A stretch of 64,000 nt of DNA from CAVYXK01 sp963772445 (lineage in GTDB: Bacteria > Pseudomonadota > Alphaproteobacteria > Acetobacterales > Acetobacteraceae), in NCBI GenBank assembly GCA_963772445.1, contig CAVYXK010000004.1, positions 248,001 to 312,000 on the forward strand, written 5' to 3'. A program made the position numbers and the translations under genes. The notes beneath the pieces were generated by a model, which was not told the DNA's origin, did no database searches, and was given only the letters and a program-made list of their open reading frames with translations. Of the stretch, positions 28,101 through 37,612 are shown in pieces; the stretch's first letter is position 1; every line of letters begins with the position of its first letter.

Positions 28101-28126
28101 CGAAGCGTGTCGGCTGGGACGCTTCG
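28101..28126 (+). promoter_or_regulatory. Hairpin at the 5' end of the rpoH leader
   Basis: CGAAGCG (28101-28107) pairs with CGCTTCG (28120-28126), starting about eight bases after the -10 box, so the transcript would begin with this hairpin. The remaining leader of about 170 bases is GC-rich and may also fold. RNA thermometers control rpoH in other proteobacteria, but I cannot show that this leader occludes the ribosome site AAAGGAG at 28284-28290. Confidence 0.5.
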
Positions 28127-28296
28127 ATTCGCCGAAGTACCGGCGAGCGATCCGGCTCCGGGCCGCCGCACTGGCGGGGCAAGCAGCCGAGACGTCACAT
28201 CCTTGCCACCCGATGGACTGTAATTCAGTCCGCGGCGTTCGTGGCCTGTGCCATCGTGGGTGGGACACAACGCCGCCCAGACGAAAGGAGCCGAAA

Positions 28297-29215
28297 GTGG
28301 CCTCTGCCGTCCTTAACATCGCACCCGAGGGCAACCTGTCGCGGTATCTCCAGGAGATCCGCAAGTTTCCCATGTTGTCCCCCGAGGAGGAGCTTGCGCT
28401 CGCCCGTCGGTGGCGTGACGAAGCGGATATGGAAGCTGCCCACAAACTTGTCACATCACATTTGCGCCTCGTGGCGAAAATCGCCATGGGCTATCGCGGC
28501 TACGGCCTGCCGGTTGGCGAGCTGATCAGCGAAGGCAATGTCGGCATGATGCAGGCGGTGAAGCGGTTCGATCCGGACCGCGGCTTCCGCCTCGCTACCT
28601 ACGCCATGTGGTGGATCCGCGCCGCCATCCAGGAATACATCCTGCATTCCTGGTCGCTGGTGAAAATGGGCACCACCGCAGCTCAGAAGAAGCTCTTCTT
28701 CAACTTGCGCCGGCTCAAGGGCCAGATGCAGGCGATCGAGGACGGCGACCTGAAGCCTGAGCAGGTGGCCAAGATCGCGCGGATGCTCGACGTGCCCGAG
28801 CAGGACGTGATCAGCATGAACCGCCGGTTGGCAGCGCCCGACCACAGCCTGAACGCACCCGTTCGCTCCGACAGCGAAGGGCGAGTGGCAGGACTGGCTC
28901 GTCGATGAGACGGAAAGCCAGGAGACGGCGATCGCCGATCGCGAAGAGCTGAGCGGCCGCAAGGCCCTGCTGTCCTCGGCGCTCAAGACACTAAACGAGC
29001 GCGAGCGGCACATCCTGATCGAGCGCCGGCTGAAGGACAACCCGACCACTCTCGAGGAGCTGTCGCAGCAATACGGCATCTCCCGTGAGAGGGTGCGCCA
29101 GATCGAGGTGCGCGCCTTCGAGAAGCTGCAGAAGGCGATGAAGGCGCAGATCGCCGAGCGGCGGATGCAGTCCGCGAGTGGCGGGCGCCAGCCGGTCGAG
29201 GTCGGCGCACGGTAA
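28297..29215 (+). CDS. rpoH: RNA polymerase heat-shock sigma factor RpoH (sigma-32), frameshifted
   Basis: Region 1.2/2 motifs include NLSRYLQEIRKFPMLSPEEE, LRLVAKIAMGYRGYGLPV, LISEGNVGMMQAVKRFDP and the RpoH box segment QKKLFFNLRRLK. After a frame change at GGG (28879-28881) the gene continues with WQDWLVDETESQ, LNERERHILIERRLKDNP and the region 4 helix-turn-helix LEELSQQYGISRERVRQIEV. Removing one G restores about 305 residues, the normal length. The GTG start follows AAAGGAG. The gene is nearly always present in alphaproteobacteria and both halves are highly conserved, so I take the break as a sequence error. Confidence 0.92.
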
Positions 29216-29328
29216 CCGGCCTGCGCAACCCAGTGACCGCGACTGCGCAAACCTAACTTCCGCTTCCCCCGCTTGCTGGGGCCGGCGATTTGCCTGCCTG
29301 CGCGAAGCTGAACCGAACCAAACTTGCC

Positions 29329-29648
29329 TCAGCTCTTTGGGGTGTCTCGGAGTTCCGCGAGCAGTCGCGGCAGATCACGTGCCGTGTGCACGAAGCGGAC
29401 GATTGAAGGCGGCGAGATGTCAGTCCGATAGACGAGCAGGTAGGGAAACCCCGAGACCGACCAGAAGCGGTAGCGAGCATCCGCAAGCGCCAGCTCGCGG
29501 CTGCCGATCGCCGGGTATCGGCCAATCCGCCGCGCAGCCTCGTCGATCGCACGTCTCAGCTTTTCTGCCGCGGTCGCATGCTCCATGTCCAGCAGCGCCT
29601 TTGCGATCTCCCGCTGCGCGGCGCCCGAAAACCGGGCCGGCGCGTCAA
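29329..29648 (-). CDS. ParE/RelE-type toxin, start uncertain
   Basis: The C-terminal part has the ParE pattern: AAEKLRRAIDEAARRIGRYP, LADARYRFWSVSGFPYLLVY, then VRFVHTARDLPRLLAEL. The frame lacks a good start near the antitoxin stop. If one C is missing from CCC at 29634-29636 (minus strand), a TTG overlapping the antitoxin stop (TTGA) would start TRRPRFSGAAQREIAKALLD, which looks right for the family. Otherwise an ATG at 29718 would overlap the antitoxin gene. The toxin would inhibit gyrase or cut mRNA. Confidence 0.75.
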
Positions 29649-29899
29649 GTTGCGTCGCGCTTCGCAGCGATGATGCGATCCGCCTCGGCCAGCACCTCGT
29701 CGAGGCTATGCCAGCCATCGCGCTCTGCCTCCGCTTCGGCGTCTTCAAGCGACTTTATGAATTGGGCGCGGGCCTGCTCCTGCCGTTGCAGCAGGCTCAC
29801 ACCAGCTGCCACCACGTCGGATAGGTCCCGATAGCGGCCAGCGGCGACGGCCTCGCTGGCGAAGCGCTCCAGATCCGGGGGCAGGGTGACGGTGCTCAT
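29645..29899 (-). CDS. ParD-like ribbon-helix-helix antitoxin
   Basis: The 84-residue protein begins MSTVTLPPDLERFASEAVAA, a short beta strand followed by an RHH/CopG-type fold (GRYRDLSDVVAAGVSLLQ). An acidic C-terminal helix (EDAEAEAERDGWHSLDEVL) would wrap the toxin. It precedes and overlaps the ParE-like gene on the same strand, the standard parDE order. It should neutralise the toxin and repress the operon. Confidence 0.85.
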   Translation of the reverse strand: MSTVTLPPDLERFASEAVAAGRYRDLSDVVAAGVSLLQRQEQARAQFIKSLEDAEAEAERDGWHSLDEVLAEADRIIAAKRDAT

Positions 29900-30005
29900 C
29901 AGTCACGACCGCTCTGAAGGACCTTCGAGCCGCTCACGCCCAAGCGAGCTCGGGCGCTAGTGCCAGTGTGCCAAATATTGAAACGATCTGCTACAGAACC
30001 CCGGC

Positions 30006-30527
30006 CTAATCCTCCGGCACGTCCGAGTTGCCGCGACCCAACGGGCGCTGCATCGTTACCACGTCCAGCCAGCGGCCAAACTTCAGCCCAGCGGCGCGCA
30101 ATGTGCCGGCCATCTGGAAGCCGAGCGTCGCATGCACGCCGATGGATCCGGCGTTCTCGGAATCGCCGATCACCGCCACCATTTGGCGGAACCCCTGCGC
30201 AGTGGCGTCCTCGATGAGCCGGACCACCAGTGCCTTTCCCACGCCCTGGCCGCGCACGTCTTCGCGGACATAGACGCTGTTCTCAACCGTGAAGCGATAA
30301 GCGGAGCGCTCGCGGAACTGCGTGTAGTACGCGAACCCCAGAACGCCACTCGCATCGACCGCGACCAGCCAGTCCCAGCTCCGGCGGGTCACCTTTTCGA
30401 ATCGCTCCATCATCTCCTCGACCGACGGGGGCTCTTCCTCGAATGTGCCGGTACCGGTCAGCACGTGATGGGCGTAGATCGACTGGATCTCGGGGATATC
30501 GGTCTGGATCGCCGGTCGGATCTGCAT
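30006..30527 (-). CDS. GNAT N-acetyltransferase (phosphinothricin/methionine sulfone type)
   Basis: The 173-residue GNAT protein has IRPAIQTDIPEIQSIYAHHV at the N-terminus, then TGTFEEEPPSVEEMMERF. The acetyl-CoA loop VREDVRGQGVGKALV and ENAGSIGVHATLGFQMAGTL follow. This pattern is that of the Pat/Bar/MddA group, which acetylates phosphinothricin, methionine sulfoximine or related amino acids. The natural substrate here is not shown. It lies 24 bases downstream of the amidase gene on the same strand, so the two are probably co-transcribed. Confidence 0.88.
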   Translation of the reverse strand: MQIRPAIQTDIPEIQSIYAHHVLTGTGTFEEEPPSVEEMMERFEKVTRRSWDWLVAVDASGVLGFAYYTQFRERSAYRFTVENSVYVREDVRGQGVGKALVVRLIEDATAQGFRQMVAVIGDSENAGSIGVHATLGFQMAGTLRAAGLKFGRWLDVVTMQRPLGRGNSDVPED

Positions 30528-30551
30528 GGGCGGTCGCGCTCTTTCGGCTGA

Positions 30552-31745
30552 TTACGCAGGCAGGCCGAGCGCGCCGGCCGCCTCGCGGACAAACGCCAGC
30601 AAGCCGGTATCGCGCCCGGCCGCTGCAACGAAGGACAGCCCGACCGGTGAACCCCGCACCGTCGCGGCCGGAAGGGAGACCTCCGGCAGACCGCACAGGC
30701 TGGCGATGGCCGTCACGCCGATGGTGGCCTGGCGGACCGCCTCTTGCTCGCTGGGCGGGGCAGTCAGCAGTGGCGCGGGGCAGGGGCTGGTCGGATAGAC
30801 CAGAATGGCACCGCCGGCGAGCAGCGGCCGGACACGCGCCTGCAGCACACGACGGAAGGCTCGTCCAGGTGCCGCCGCGGCGGGGTCGATGGCGCGCGCG
30901 GCGGCAATACGCTCGGTCACTCCCGGCCCAAGCCGTGGCTCTGTCGTCTCAATCCAATCGCCCAGGACGGCCCAGGCCTCCTCCGCCTGCACCACGCGGA
31001 AATGGTCATAGATGCTGTCGATTCCCTCGGGCACCAGTCGAACGCCGATCGCGCGGCCACAGAACTGCTCCAGTCGCTCGAGCCGGGGGCGCAGCGCCTC
31101 GGCGACCTCGGGCTGGGCGTTCACCCACGCCTCTTCGACCCGAATCAGCGGCCCGCCGACAGCCTGCCGGTCGGGTGGGAGCAGCACCTCACCCACACCG
31201 GCCAGCAGCGACGCGTCGCGGGTGAACCAGCCGACCGTATCGAAGCTTGGCGCCAGTGGGCGCGCACCAGCCAGGCTGATAGCACCGAAGGTCGGTCGAA
31301 TGCCGTACACGCCGCAATAACTGGCCGGGATGCGCACCGAGCCACCGGTGTCCGATCCGAGGGCGAAATCCACCAGTCCGGCTGCCACCGCCGCTGCCGA
31401 GCCGCAGCTCGACCCGCCCGGAAAACGGTCTGGCGCGCGCGGGTTGCGCGGGGTGCCGTGCCAGACATTCTCTCCGGTCAAGCCGTAAGCCAGCTCCACC
31501 GTCTTGGTCTTGCCGACCAGCCGAGCACCGGCCGCCAGCAGGGTCAGAATGACCGGCGCGGTGGTGCGCGCTGGCTTGTGCGTGCGGGCCCAGTCCGGGT
31601 TGCCGTAGGTGGTGATGCCGCCAGCAGCGTCGAACAGGTCCTTCGCTGCAAATTCCAACCCGGACAGACGCCCCGTGCCGAGCGGCTCAAGCATCAGCCG
31701 CCGGCCGGGAATGAATGCGCCGACCGTGTCTTCGATGGGTGGCAT
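30552..31745 (-). CDS. Amidase signature family hydrolase (AtzF/GatA-like)
   Basis: The full Ser-cisSer-Lys set is present in 397 residues: Lys in LVGKTKTVELAYG, cis-Ser in FPGGSSCGSAAAVAAG and the nucleophile in GSDTGGSVRIPASYCGVYG. It hydrolyses a small amide; the truncated form without GatA helices and the sequence LEPLGTGRLSGLEFAAKDLF point to the amidase group used in nitrogen scavenging. No signal peptide is present. It lies upstream of the GNAT gene in the same direction. Confidence 0.9.
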   Translation of the reverse strand: MPPIEDTVGAFIPGRRLMLEPLGTGRLSGLEFAAKDLFDAAGGITTYGNPDWARTHKPARTTAPVILTLLAAGARLVGKTKTVELAYGLTGENVWHGTPRNPRAPDRFPGGSSCGSAAAVAAGLVDFALGSDTGGSVRIPASYCGVYGIRPTFGAISLAGARPLAPSFDTVGWFTRDASLLAGVGEVLLPPDRQAVGGPLIRVEEAWVNAQPEVAEALRPRLERLEQFCGRAIGVRLVPEGIDSIYDHFRVVQAEEAWAVLGDWIETTEPRLGPGVTERIAAARAIDPAAAAPGRAFRRVLQARVRPLLAGGAILVYPTSPCPAPLLTAPPSEQEAVRQATIGVTAIASLCGLPEVSLPAATVRGSPVGLSFVAAAGRDTGLLAFVREAAGALGLPA

Positions 31746-32018
31746 GGTTCCGGGGTCCTGAATACATTGTCTCGCCAGCGGATCAAGGTGCTCGCCGCGG
31801 GCGAAACCACTTCCCTGCCGAACCCGCAGTATGTCATAGGAACCTGCCTCGATCCCGGAAATAAGTCGAAGGGTGCCTGTGTGTTTGTTTGCTCTTCGTT
31901 GTCAATCGGCAGCATAGTTGTCTCAGCCTGAAGGCGCGACACCGGTGCGGGGGATCCCCGCCCCGTACCGGCAGAAGCATCGCCGGGCTGCCCGAAGCGC
32001 CGCTGAAGGGAACTGCAA
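31746..32018. other. Divergent promoter region between amidase and the secretion cluster
   Basis: The 273 bases hold no recognisable gene. Because the flanking genes diverge, the region must contain promoters for both; I see no clear consensus boxes. A GAAGGGA ribosome site precedes the GTG at 32019. Confidence 0.4.
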
Positions 32019-34334
32019 GTGGATCTAACGAACGACACCGGCTCGGATCCTGCAGCCCAGGGACATGGCCGGGTTAACCCGGCCGGGCCCAATGTGAGCG
32101 CCGGGTCCGACTTGGCCGGGATTGCCCTCCCCCAGCATCGGACCGCCGACGGGCTGCACCCACGCCTGCAAGCCCTGGTGATGGCGGCGCGCTACTTTGG
32201 CATGGAGCTCGATCCGACGGACTTCCGCAATGTCGAGGCGGCGGCGGTGCCCAGCGCGGCATCGCTGTCGGCCTGGGCCACCAATGCCGGCATGTGGTCG
32301 CGTGCCCTGCGGCTGCGCTGGCGACACCTGATGCGCTTCCACAATGCCGGCCCCGTAGTGCTGCTATTCGATGACGGCAGCGCCGGCCTGCTGGTGTCCG
32401 CTAATACCGAGCACAAAGTCGTCTTCATCCGCGACCCGATGGCGCCGGAAGGCCAGGCTCCGGTGCCAGTCGACGAGCTGCGGCTCGGCCAGGTCTGGTC
32501 CGGCGAAGCAGTGCTGGTGCGCGCCAATCGCGGCCAGACGGAAGCCGAAGCGCCGTTTTCGTTGCGCTGGCTCGCCGGGTTGGTACTGACCGAGCGCAAG
32601 TCGCTACGCGATATCGGCATCGCCTCGCTTACCATGAGCTTTCTGGCCATCTTCCCCCCACTCGTGATGATGACGGTGGTGGATCGGGTGCTGCAGCACC
32701 ACGGTTATGCGACCCTCACCTTGCTTGCGGTGCTGGTTGCGATCTTTATCCTCTATGAGACATTGCTCGGCTTCGCCCGCCGACTGATCGTGCTGAGCGT
32801 CGGGGTGCGCATCGATACCCGCCTCAATCTGCACGTGTTCAACCGGCTGGTGCGCCTGTCGCTCGATTATTTCGAGCGACATCCGGCCGGCGAAACGATG
32901 TATAGGATCAACCAGATCCACCGGGTGCGGGAGTTCCTGACCGGCAAGCTGCTGACCACCTTCCTCGACCTCATGACGTTGGTGGTGCTGCTGCCGTTCC
33001 TGTTCTTCCTCGACAGCACGCTGGCCTGGATCGTGCTCGGCTGCGCCTGTATGATCACGATGATCATTCTGGGCTTCCTGCGGCCGCTCAGGGTCCGGCT
33101 GTCCCGGGTGATCCGTGCCGAGACCGACAAGTCGGCGGCGCTGGGCGAGACCATTTTCGGTGTCCGGACGGTGAAATCCCTGGCTCTGGAGCCGCAGCGC
33201 AAGACGCTGTGGGACGAGCGCGTGGCCGAGGTGGGGCGCCGGCGGATTGCCTTCGGGAAGCTGGCCAACTGGCCGCAGACCCTGGTCACGCCGATTGAGC
33301 GGTTCATGTGGATCGGCGTGATCATGATCGGCGTCTTCATCGCGCTGCAGGACACGCAGGGTTATGCCGTCGGCGGGTTATTCGCGTTTATGATGCTGTC
33401 GCAGCGGGTCGCGCAGCCGTTGGTCGGGCTCGCCCGGCTAATCGAGGATTTCGAAGAGGTGGGCGGCGCGATTGGCGAGGCCGCCTCGGTGCTCAACCGC
33501 CCGCTGGAGGCCGATGCTGCGTCGGGTGGGCTTCGCCCAAAATTCGCCGGCGCGATCAGCTTCGACGATCTCACCTTCACCTATGCGGGCACCAAGATAC
33601 CCGCGCTCGACCGCGTGAGCTTCGAGGTACCGGCCGGCACCATGCTAGGCGTCGTCGGGCGCAGCGGCTCCGGCAAATCGACCCTCGCGCGCCTGCTGCA
33701 AGGCATCAACCGTGACTATTCGGGGTTCCTGAAGATCGACGGCTCCGATTTGCGCGAGATCAACCTGCGCCATCTGCGGTCTAGCTTCGGCGTAGTGCTG
33801 CAGGACAATTTCCTGTTCCGCGGCTCGATCCGCGAGAACATCATCGCCGGTCGGCCGGGCCTGACGCTGGAGGACGCGGTTCGCGCCGCCCGCCTCGCCG
33901 GCGCCGAGGAATTCATCGAGCGCATGCCGAACGGCTATGAGACCTATATCGAGGAGGGCTCGCCCAACCTGTCGGGCGGGCAGAAGCAGCGGCTGGCGAT
34001 CGCCCGTGCTCTGATCCAGGACCCGCGCATCCTCATATTGGATGAGGCCACCAGTGCACTCGACCCGGAGAGCGAGGCGCTGGTGAACGCCAACCTGCTT
34101 CGCATCGCGCGCGGACGGACCATGGTGATCATCACCCACCGGCTGTCCTCGCTGACCGAATGCGACCAGACTCTGGTGCTCGAGAGGGGCAAGGTGATGG
34201 ACCTTGCGCCGCATCGCACGTTGCTCGAGCGCTGTTCGGTCTATCGTCAGCTCTGGGCACAGCAGAACCGCCACATGGAAACGCAAGGCCACCGGCATGC
34301 CGCTCTTGCTCCCACGCTCGTCCAAGGGGACTGA
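32019..34334 (+). CDS. Type I secretion ABC exporter with degenerate C39-like domain (HlyB type)
   Basis: The 771-residue protein has an N-terminal C39-like domain (about 45-165) lacking the catalytic cysteine: the position usually occupied by a Cys box reads HPRLQALVMAARYFG. It should therefore hold, not cut, its cargo, as HlyB does. Six membrane helices (about 200-480) and a nucleotide-binding domain follow: Walker A GRSGSGKST (about 546), signature LSGGQKQR (about 650) and Walker B ILILDEATSAL. It forms the inner-membrane motor of a type I secretion system with the following HlyD. The GTG start is supported by GAAGGGA upstream. Confidence 0.92.
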   Translation: MDLTNDTGSDPAAQGHGRVNPAGPNVSAGSDLAGIALPQHRTADGLHPRLQALVMAARYFGMELDPTDFRNVEAAAVPSAASLSAWATNAGMWSRALRLRWRHLMRFHNAGPVVLLFDDGSAGLLVSANTEHKVVFIRDPMAPEGQAPVPVDELRLGQVWSGEAVLVRANRGQTEAEAPFSLRWLAGLVLTERKSLRDIGIASLTMSFLAIFPPLVMMTVVDRVLQHHGYATLTLLAVLVAIFILYETLLGFARRLIVLSVGVRIDTRLNLHVFNRLVRLSLDYFERHPAGETMYRINQIHRVREFLTGKLLTTFLDLMTLVVLLPFLFFLDSTLAWIVLGCACMITMIILGFLRPLRVRLSRVIRAETDKSAALGETIFGVRTVKSLALEPQRKTLWDERVAEVGRRRIAFGKLANWPQTLVTPIERFMWIGVIMIGVFIALQDTQGYAVGGLFAFMMLSQRVAQPLVGLARLIEDFEEVGGAIGEAASVLNRPLEADAASGGLRPKFAGAISFDDLTFTYAGTKIPALDRVSFEVPAGTMLGVVGRSGSGKSTLARLLQGINRDYSGFLKIDGSDLREINLRHLRSSFGVVLQDNFLFRGSIRENIIAGRPGLTLEDAVRAARLAGAEEFIERMPNGYETYIEEGSPNLSGGQKQRLAIARALIQDPRILILDEATSALDPESEALVNANLLRIARGRTMVIITHRLSSLTECDQTLVLERGKVMDLAPHRTLLERCSVYRQLWAQQNRHMETQGHRHAALAPTLVQGD

Positions 34335-35703
34335 TCTTGTCGAGCGGCACGATCCCGCTCTTCCTGTTCTACTGGAGTTCCAATCGCCTTCAACGGCGGT
34401 GCTCAGCGCGCCGATCCCGCGCATGGCACGCGGGGTGGCGTGGATCATCAGCGCGCTGTTCTTCTCGATGGTGCTGGCGATCGGTCTGATCAAGGTCGAT
34501 CGGACGGTCACCGCACGCGGCGAAGTGGTGTCCAAGTCGCCGGTACTGGTCGTGCAGCCACTGGAAACCGCCATCGTGCGCGAGATCAACGTACACGTTG
34601 GCGAGCGGGTGCAGGCTGGGCAAGTCCTTGCGCGGCTCGATCCCACTTTCGCGGCGGCCGATCTCGGCTCCCTCGCCGCCCAGGTGTCCAGTCTGCAGGC
34701 CGAGGTCGATCGCGAGCAAGCCGAAGCCCAAGGCAAGCCGTTCACCTACACCGGGCTCAACCCGGATCTTTCGTTGCAGGCCGCGATCTTCGCTCAGCGC
34801 CAGGCCGAGTATAACTACAAGCTGCAGAACTACGCCGAGAAGCTCGATGAGCTGGTGGCGGAGATCAAGCGCTCCAACTCGGATGCTCTCGGCTACCAGG
34901 ATCGTCTCGAGGTGGCAAAAAACGTTGAGTCGATGCGCCGCCAACTCGAGAAGCTGCAGGTTGGCAGCAAGCTCGAAACACTGGCGGCGATGGATAACCG
35001 GGCGGAGATGCAGCGCAATATGCTGAACGCCCAGCAGACGGCAGAGGCGTCAGCGCGCGACCTGGCGGCAGAGATCGCGGAGCGCGACGGCTACGTGCAG
35101 GACTGGCACGCCGACGTGTTGCAGAAACTTTCGGATGCCACCGGGAAGCTGTCCGATGCCCGGCAACAGTTGGAGAAGGCTCAACTGCGCCGGCAACTGG
35201 TCGTGCTTCGGACGGATCGCGACGCCACCGTGCTGAGCGTAGCGAAAGTCTCGGTGGGTTCGGTGCTCCAGTCGGGCGAGCAGTTCATCACCTTGATGCC
35301 GACCGACGCGCCGCTCGAAGTGGAAGCCGATATCTCGGGCAACGACGACGGGTACGTCCACTTGGGCGACCCGGTGGCGATCAAGTTCGATACTTTCCCA
35401 TTTACGCGCTACGGCATGGCGTATGGAACCTTGCGGATAGTCAGCCCGAACAGCTTCTCCGTTCAGGACCAGCAACGTGAGGGCAACAATGACCCGGTAC
35501 CCGTTCCCACCAACGACCTCGAGCCCTATTATCACGCGCGCATCACGATCGACCGAGTGGCGCTGCGCGGGATGCGGGACGGCTTCACCCTGATTCCGGG
35601 CATGCCGGTCGTCGCGGACATCAAAGTGGGCAAGCAGACCGTGCTGCAATTCCTGCTCACTCGGGTCATGCCAGTTGCACACGAGGCAATGCACGAGCCG
35701 TGA
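34297..35703 (+). CDS. HlyD-family membrane fusion protein of the type I system
   Basis: The N-terminus includes LPVLLEFQSPSTAVLSAPIP, then one membrane helix (GVAWIISALFFSMVLAIGL). The lipoyl half RGEVVSKSPVLVVQPLETAI and a long helical hairpin (about 130-300, rich in Gln/Glu/Lys) follow, then a beta-barrel end (MPTDAPLEVEADISGNDDG). It bridges the ABC exporter and an outer-membrane channel; no TolC gene is in the window. The ATG at 34297 overlaps the exporter gene by 38 bases, showing translational coupling. The longer frame to 34204 is less likely. Confidence 0.92.
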   Translation: MPLLLPRSSKGTDLVERHDPALPVLLEFQSPSTAVLSAPIPRMARGVAWIISALFFSMVLAIGLIKVDRTVTARGEVVSKSPVLVVQPLETAIVREINVHVGERVQAGQVLARLDPTFAAADLGSLAAQVSSLQAEVDREQAEAQGKPFTYTGLNPDLSLQAAIFAQRQAEYNYKLQNYAEKLDELVAEIKRSNSDALGYQDRLEVAKNVESMRRQLEKLQVGSKLETLAAMDNRAEMQRNMLNAQQTAEASARDLAAEIAERDGYVQDWHADVLQKLSDATGKLSDARQQLEKAQLRRQLVVLRTDRDATVLSVAKVSVGSVLQSGEQFITLMPTDAPLEVEADISGNDDGYVHLGDPVAIKFDTFPFTRYGMAYGTLRIVSPNSFSVQDQQREGNNDPVPVPTNDLEPYYHARITIDRVALRGMRDGFTLIPGMPVVADIKVGKQTVLQFLLTRVMPVAHEAMHEP

Positions 35704-35746
35704 GCGACCGCCAGCCGCACATAACGGAACCGGTTCGGGCGCCCCT

Positions 35747-37531
35747 GTGCTTGATCGACTGATCTCGCCTGTCTCGCCGCCCGCCGCGTTGCGGCGCGGG
35801 ATACGCCTGACCCAGCAGGGCAAGCTGCGGCCGGCGTTCCGGTTGCTGTCGCGGGCAGCGCGGGCCGGCTTGGCCGAAGCGGAGTACCGGATCGGTCGTT
35901 GCTACCTCGAAGGCGGCGGTGTGCCGCCGAGCCGGTCCGACGGGCTCCGTTGGCTCGAACGCGCCGCCGCCCAGGGCTATGTCGAGGCACAATCGCTGCT
36001 GGCGATCTTGTTGATGCAAGGGCCTGCGCCGTCGTTGACCCTCGAGCCGGGCGCGCGACCGGCTTCCACCCTGTTCGCCGCAAACGACGGCGACGGCAAG
36101 CCAGATTTCGACGCTGCTTTCAAATGGGCACGGCTTGCGGCGGAAGGTGGCTCCGCCGATGGCCAGGCGGTGCTCGGCTACATCCTCACCTCCGGGCCGG
36201 AGGCCTTGCGCGATCTGGACGCCGCCCGGCGCTGGTACAAGAGCTCGGCGGAGGCCGGCTGCCCCCAGGGAGCGCTCGGCTATGCGCTGGCGCTAGCGCG
36301 TGGGGCAGAAAGCGCGGACGAGAATCAACAGGTATTCGGTTGGTTGCAGCGCGCCGCGCAGGCGGGATTGCCGACCGCGCTCTATCTGCTCGGGGTGATG
36401 ACCGAGCGCGGGATCGGCACCGCGCCCGACCGCGCCGCGGCCAGCGCGCTCTATAGAGATGCAGCGATGAAAGGCAATCGCTCGGCACAGGCCCGTTGGG
36501 GCTTGGCCCTCATGCATGGCCTCGGGGTTCCGGCCAATCCCCTGGAAGGTAAATCCTGGCTGCGTAAGGCGGCACTTGGCGGCGATCCTGAGGCAGCCGC
36601 CCTGGTCGGCGACCTCTACGCCAAGGGCGGCCCGCTCCCGCCGAACTATGCAGAGGCCGCGATATGGTTCAGGCGCGCCAGCGAGGCCGGACACAAAGCC
36701 GCCGCCCGCGCGCTCGGCATGCTCTATCTCACTGGTGCCGGCGTGCCGCGCGACCAGGAGGAGGCGGCGCGCTGGCTGCGCCTCTCCGCCGAGGCCGGCG
36801 ACAACCGCGCCCGCGTCGATCTGGCGAACCTCTTGCTGCAAGGGATGGGCGAGACGGATGACGCCATCCGCACTCGGGAGTGGTTCGAGCAGGCCGCTGC
36901 TTCGGGCGATCTGGTCGCGGCGTTCAATTTCGGTGTCTGCCTCGCCGAGGGGATCGGCGTCGAACGCGACGAGCGCAAAGCGGCTGAATGGCTGCGCCGG
37001 GCCGCGGACGGCGTTGTCAACGCGCAATATTGGTACGGGCGCATGCTGATCGAAGGCCGCGGCGTCGATCCCGATCCCGAGGGGGGGCGGGCCTGGATCG
37101 CGCGTGCGGCAGAGGTCGGGATGGTGGAGGCCGAGGTCGCGCTCGGCGACCTGATGTTGAACGGCCGCGGCGGACCCCGCGACCATCCGGGCGCGCTGAT
37201 ATTGTTCGAGCGTGCCGCCGGCCGCGGCCATGTCGGTGCGATGTTCGCGCTCGGCGCCATGAACGGCGGCGGGCACGAGGTGCCGACCGATCGCGTCACG
37301 GCGCAGCGCTGGTTCCGTAGTGCAGCCGAGCGCGGTCACGCCTACGCCCAGATGATGCTCGGGCGGTATCTTGCCCGCGGCCTGGCGGGCGGGCAGGACA
37401 TCGAGCAGGCGCGACTCTGGCTGGAGCGAGCGGTCGGCCAGGGCTTGGCCGAGGCCAACGGAGACCTCGCGGCGCTGCCGCGTCCGCCCGCTGCGCTCGC
37501 GGAAGCCGAGGCACGGGTTGCAAGCCGGTAG
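35747..37531 (+). CDS. Sel1-repeat (SLR/TPR) protein
   Basis: About 594 residues consist almost entirely of 36-residue Sel1-like repeats, for example AEAEYRIGRCYLEGGGVPPS, LGMLYLTGAGVPRDQEEAAR and ALGDLMLNGRGGPRDHPGAL. The alpha solenoid is a protein-interaction scaffold. No signal peptide is visible, so it is probably cytoplasmic. It starts at a GTG 44 bases after hlyD and lies between the exporter and glycosyltransferases, so it may dock cargo or enzymes for modification before export. That role is inferred from context only. Confidence 0.88.
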   Translation: MLDRLISPVSPPAALRRGIRLTQQGKLRPAFRLLSRAARAGLAEAEYRIGRCYLEGGGVPPSRSDGLRWLERAAAQGYVEAQSLLAILLMQGPAPSLTLEPGARPASTLFAANDGDGKPDFDAAFKWARLAAEGGSADGQAVLGYILTSGPEALRDLDAARRWYKSSAEAGCPQGALGYALALARGAESADENQQVFGWLQRAAQAGLPTALYLLGVMTERGIGTAPDRAAASALYRDAAMKGNRSAQARWGLALMHGLGVPANPLEGKSWLRKAALGGDPEAAALVGDLYAKGGPLPPNYAEAAIWFRRASEAGHKAAARALGMLYLTGAGVPRDQEEAARWLRLSAEAGDNRARVDLANLLLQGMGETDDAIRTREWFEQAAASGDLVAAFNFGVCLAEGIGVERDERKAAEWLRRAADGVVNAQYWYGRMLIEGRGVDPDPEGGRAWIARAAEVGMVEAEVALGDLMLNGRGGPRDHPGALILFERAAGRGHVGAMFALGAMNGGGHEVPTDRVTAQRWFRSAAERGHAYAQMMLGRYLARGLAGGQDIEQARLWLERAVGQGLAEANGDLAALPRPPAALAEAEARVASR

Positions 37532-37550
37532 AGTTTTGATGGCGAGCGCT

Positions 37551-37580
37551 CGACCTCTCCCGCACTTGCGGGAGAGGTCG
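37551..37580 (+). terminator. Perfect hairpin after the Sel1 gene
   Basis: CGACCTCTCCCGCA and its exact complement TGCGGGAGAGGTCG are separated by two bases, 20 bases after the Sel1 stop codon. There is no T-run, so it may slow or stabilise rather than fully terminate; the glycosyltransferase begins 33 bases later. The CTCCCGC..GCGGGAG core resembles the dispersed palindromes described elsewhere in the window. Confidence 0.6.
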
Positions 37581-37612
37581 ACGGTCACCGGCTGACCACG
37601 GCCCTGTAACCC

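Noticed and set aside
28213..28296. Upstream in-frame extension of RpoH
   Set aside because: The GTG at 28297 has AAAGGAG and begins the conserved N-terminus; upstream codons lie in the untranslated leader.
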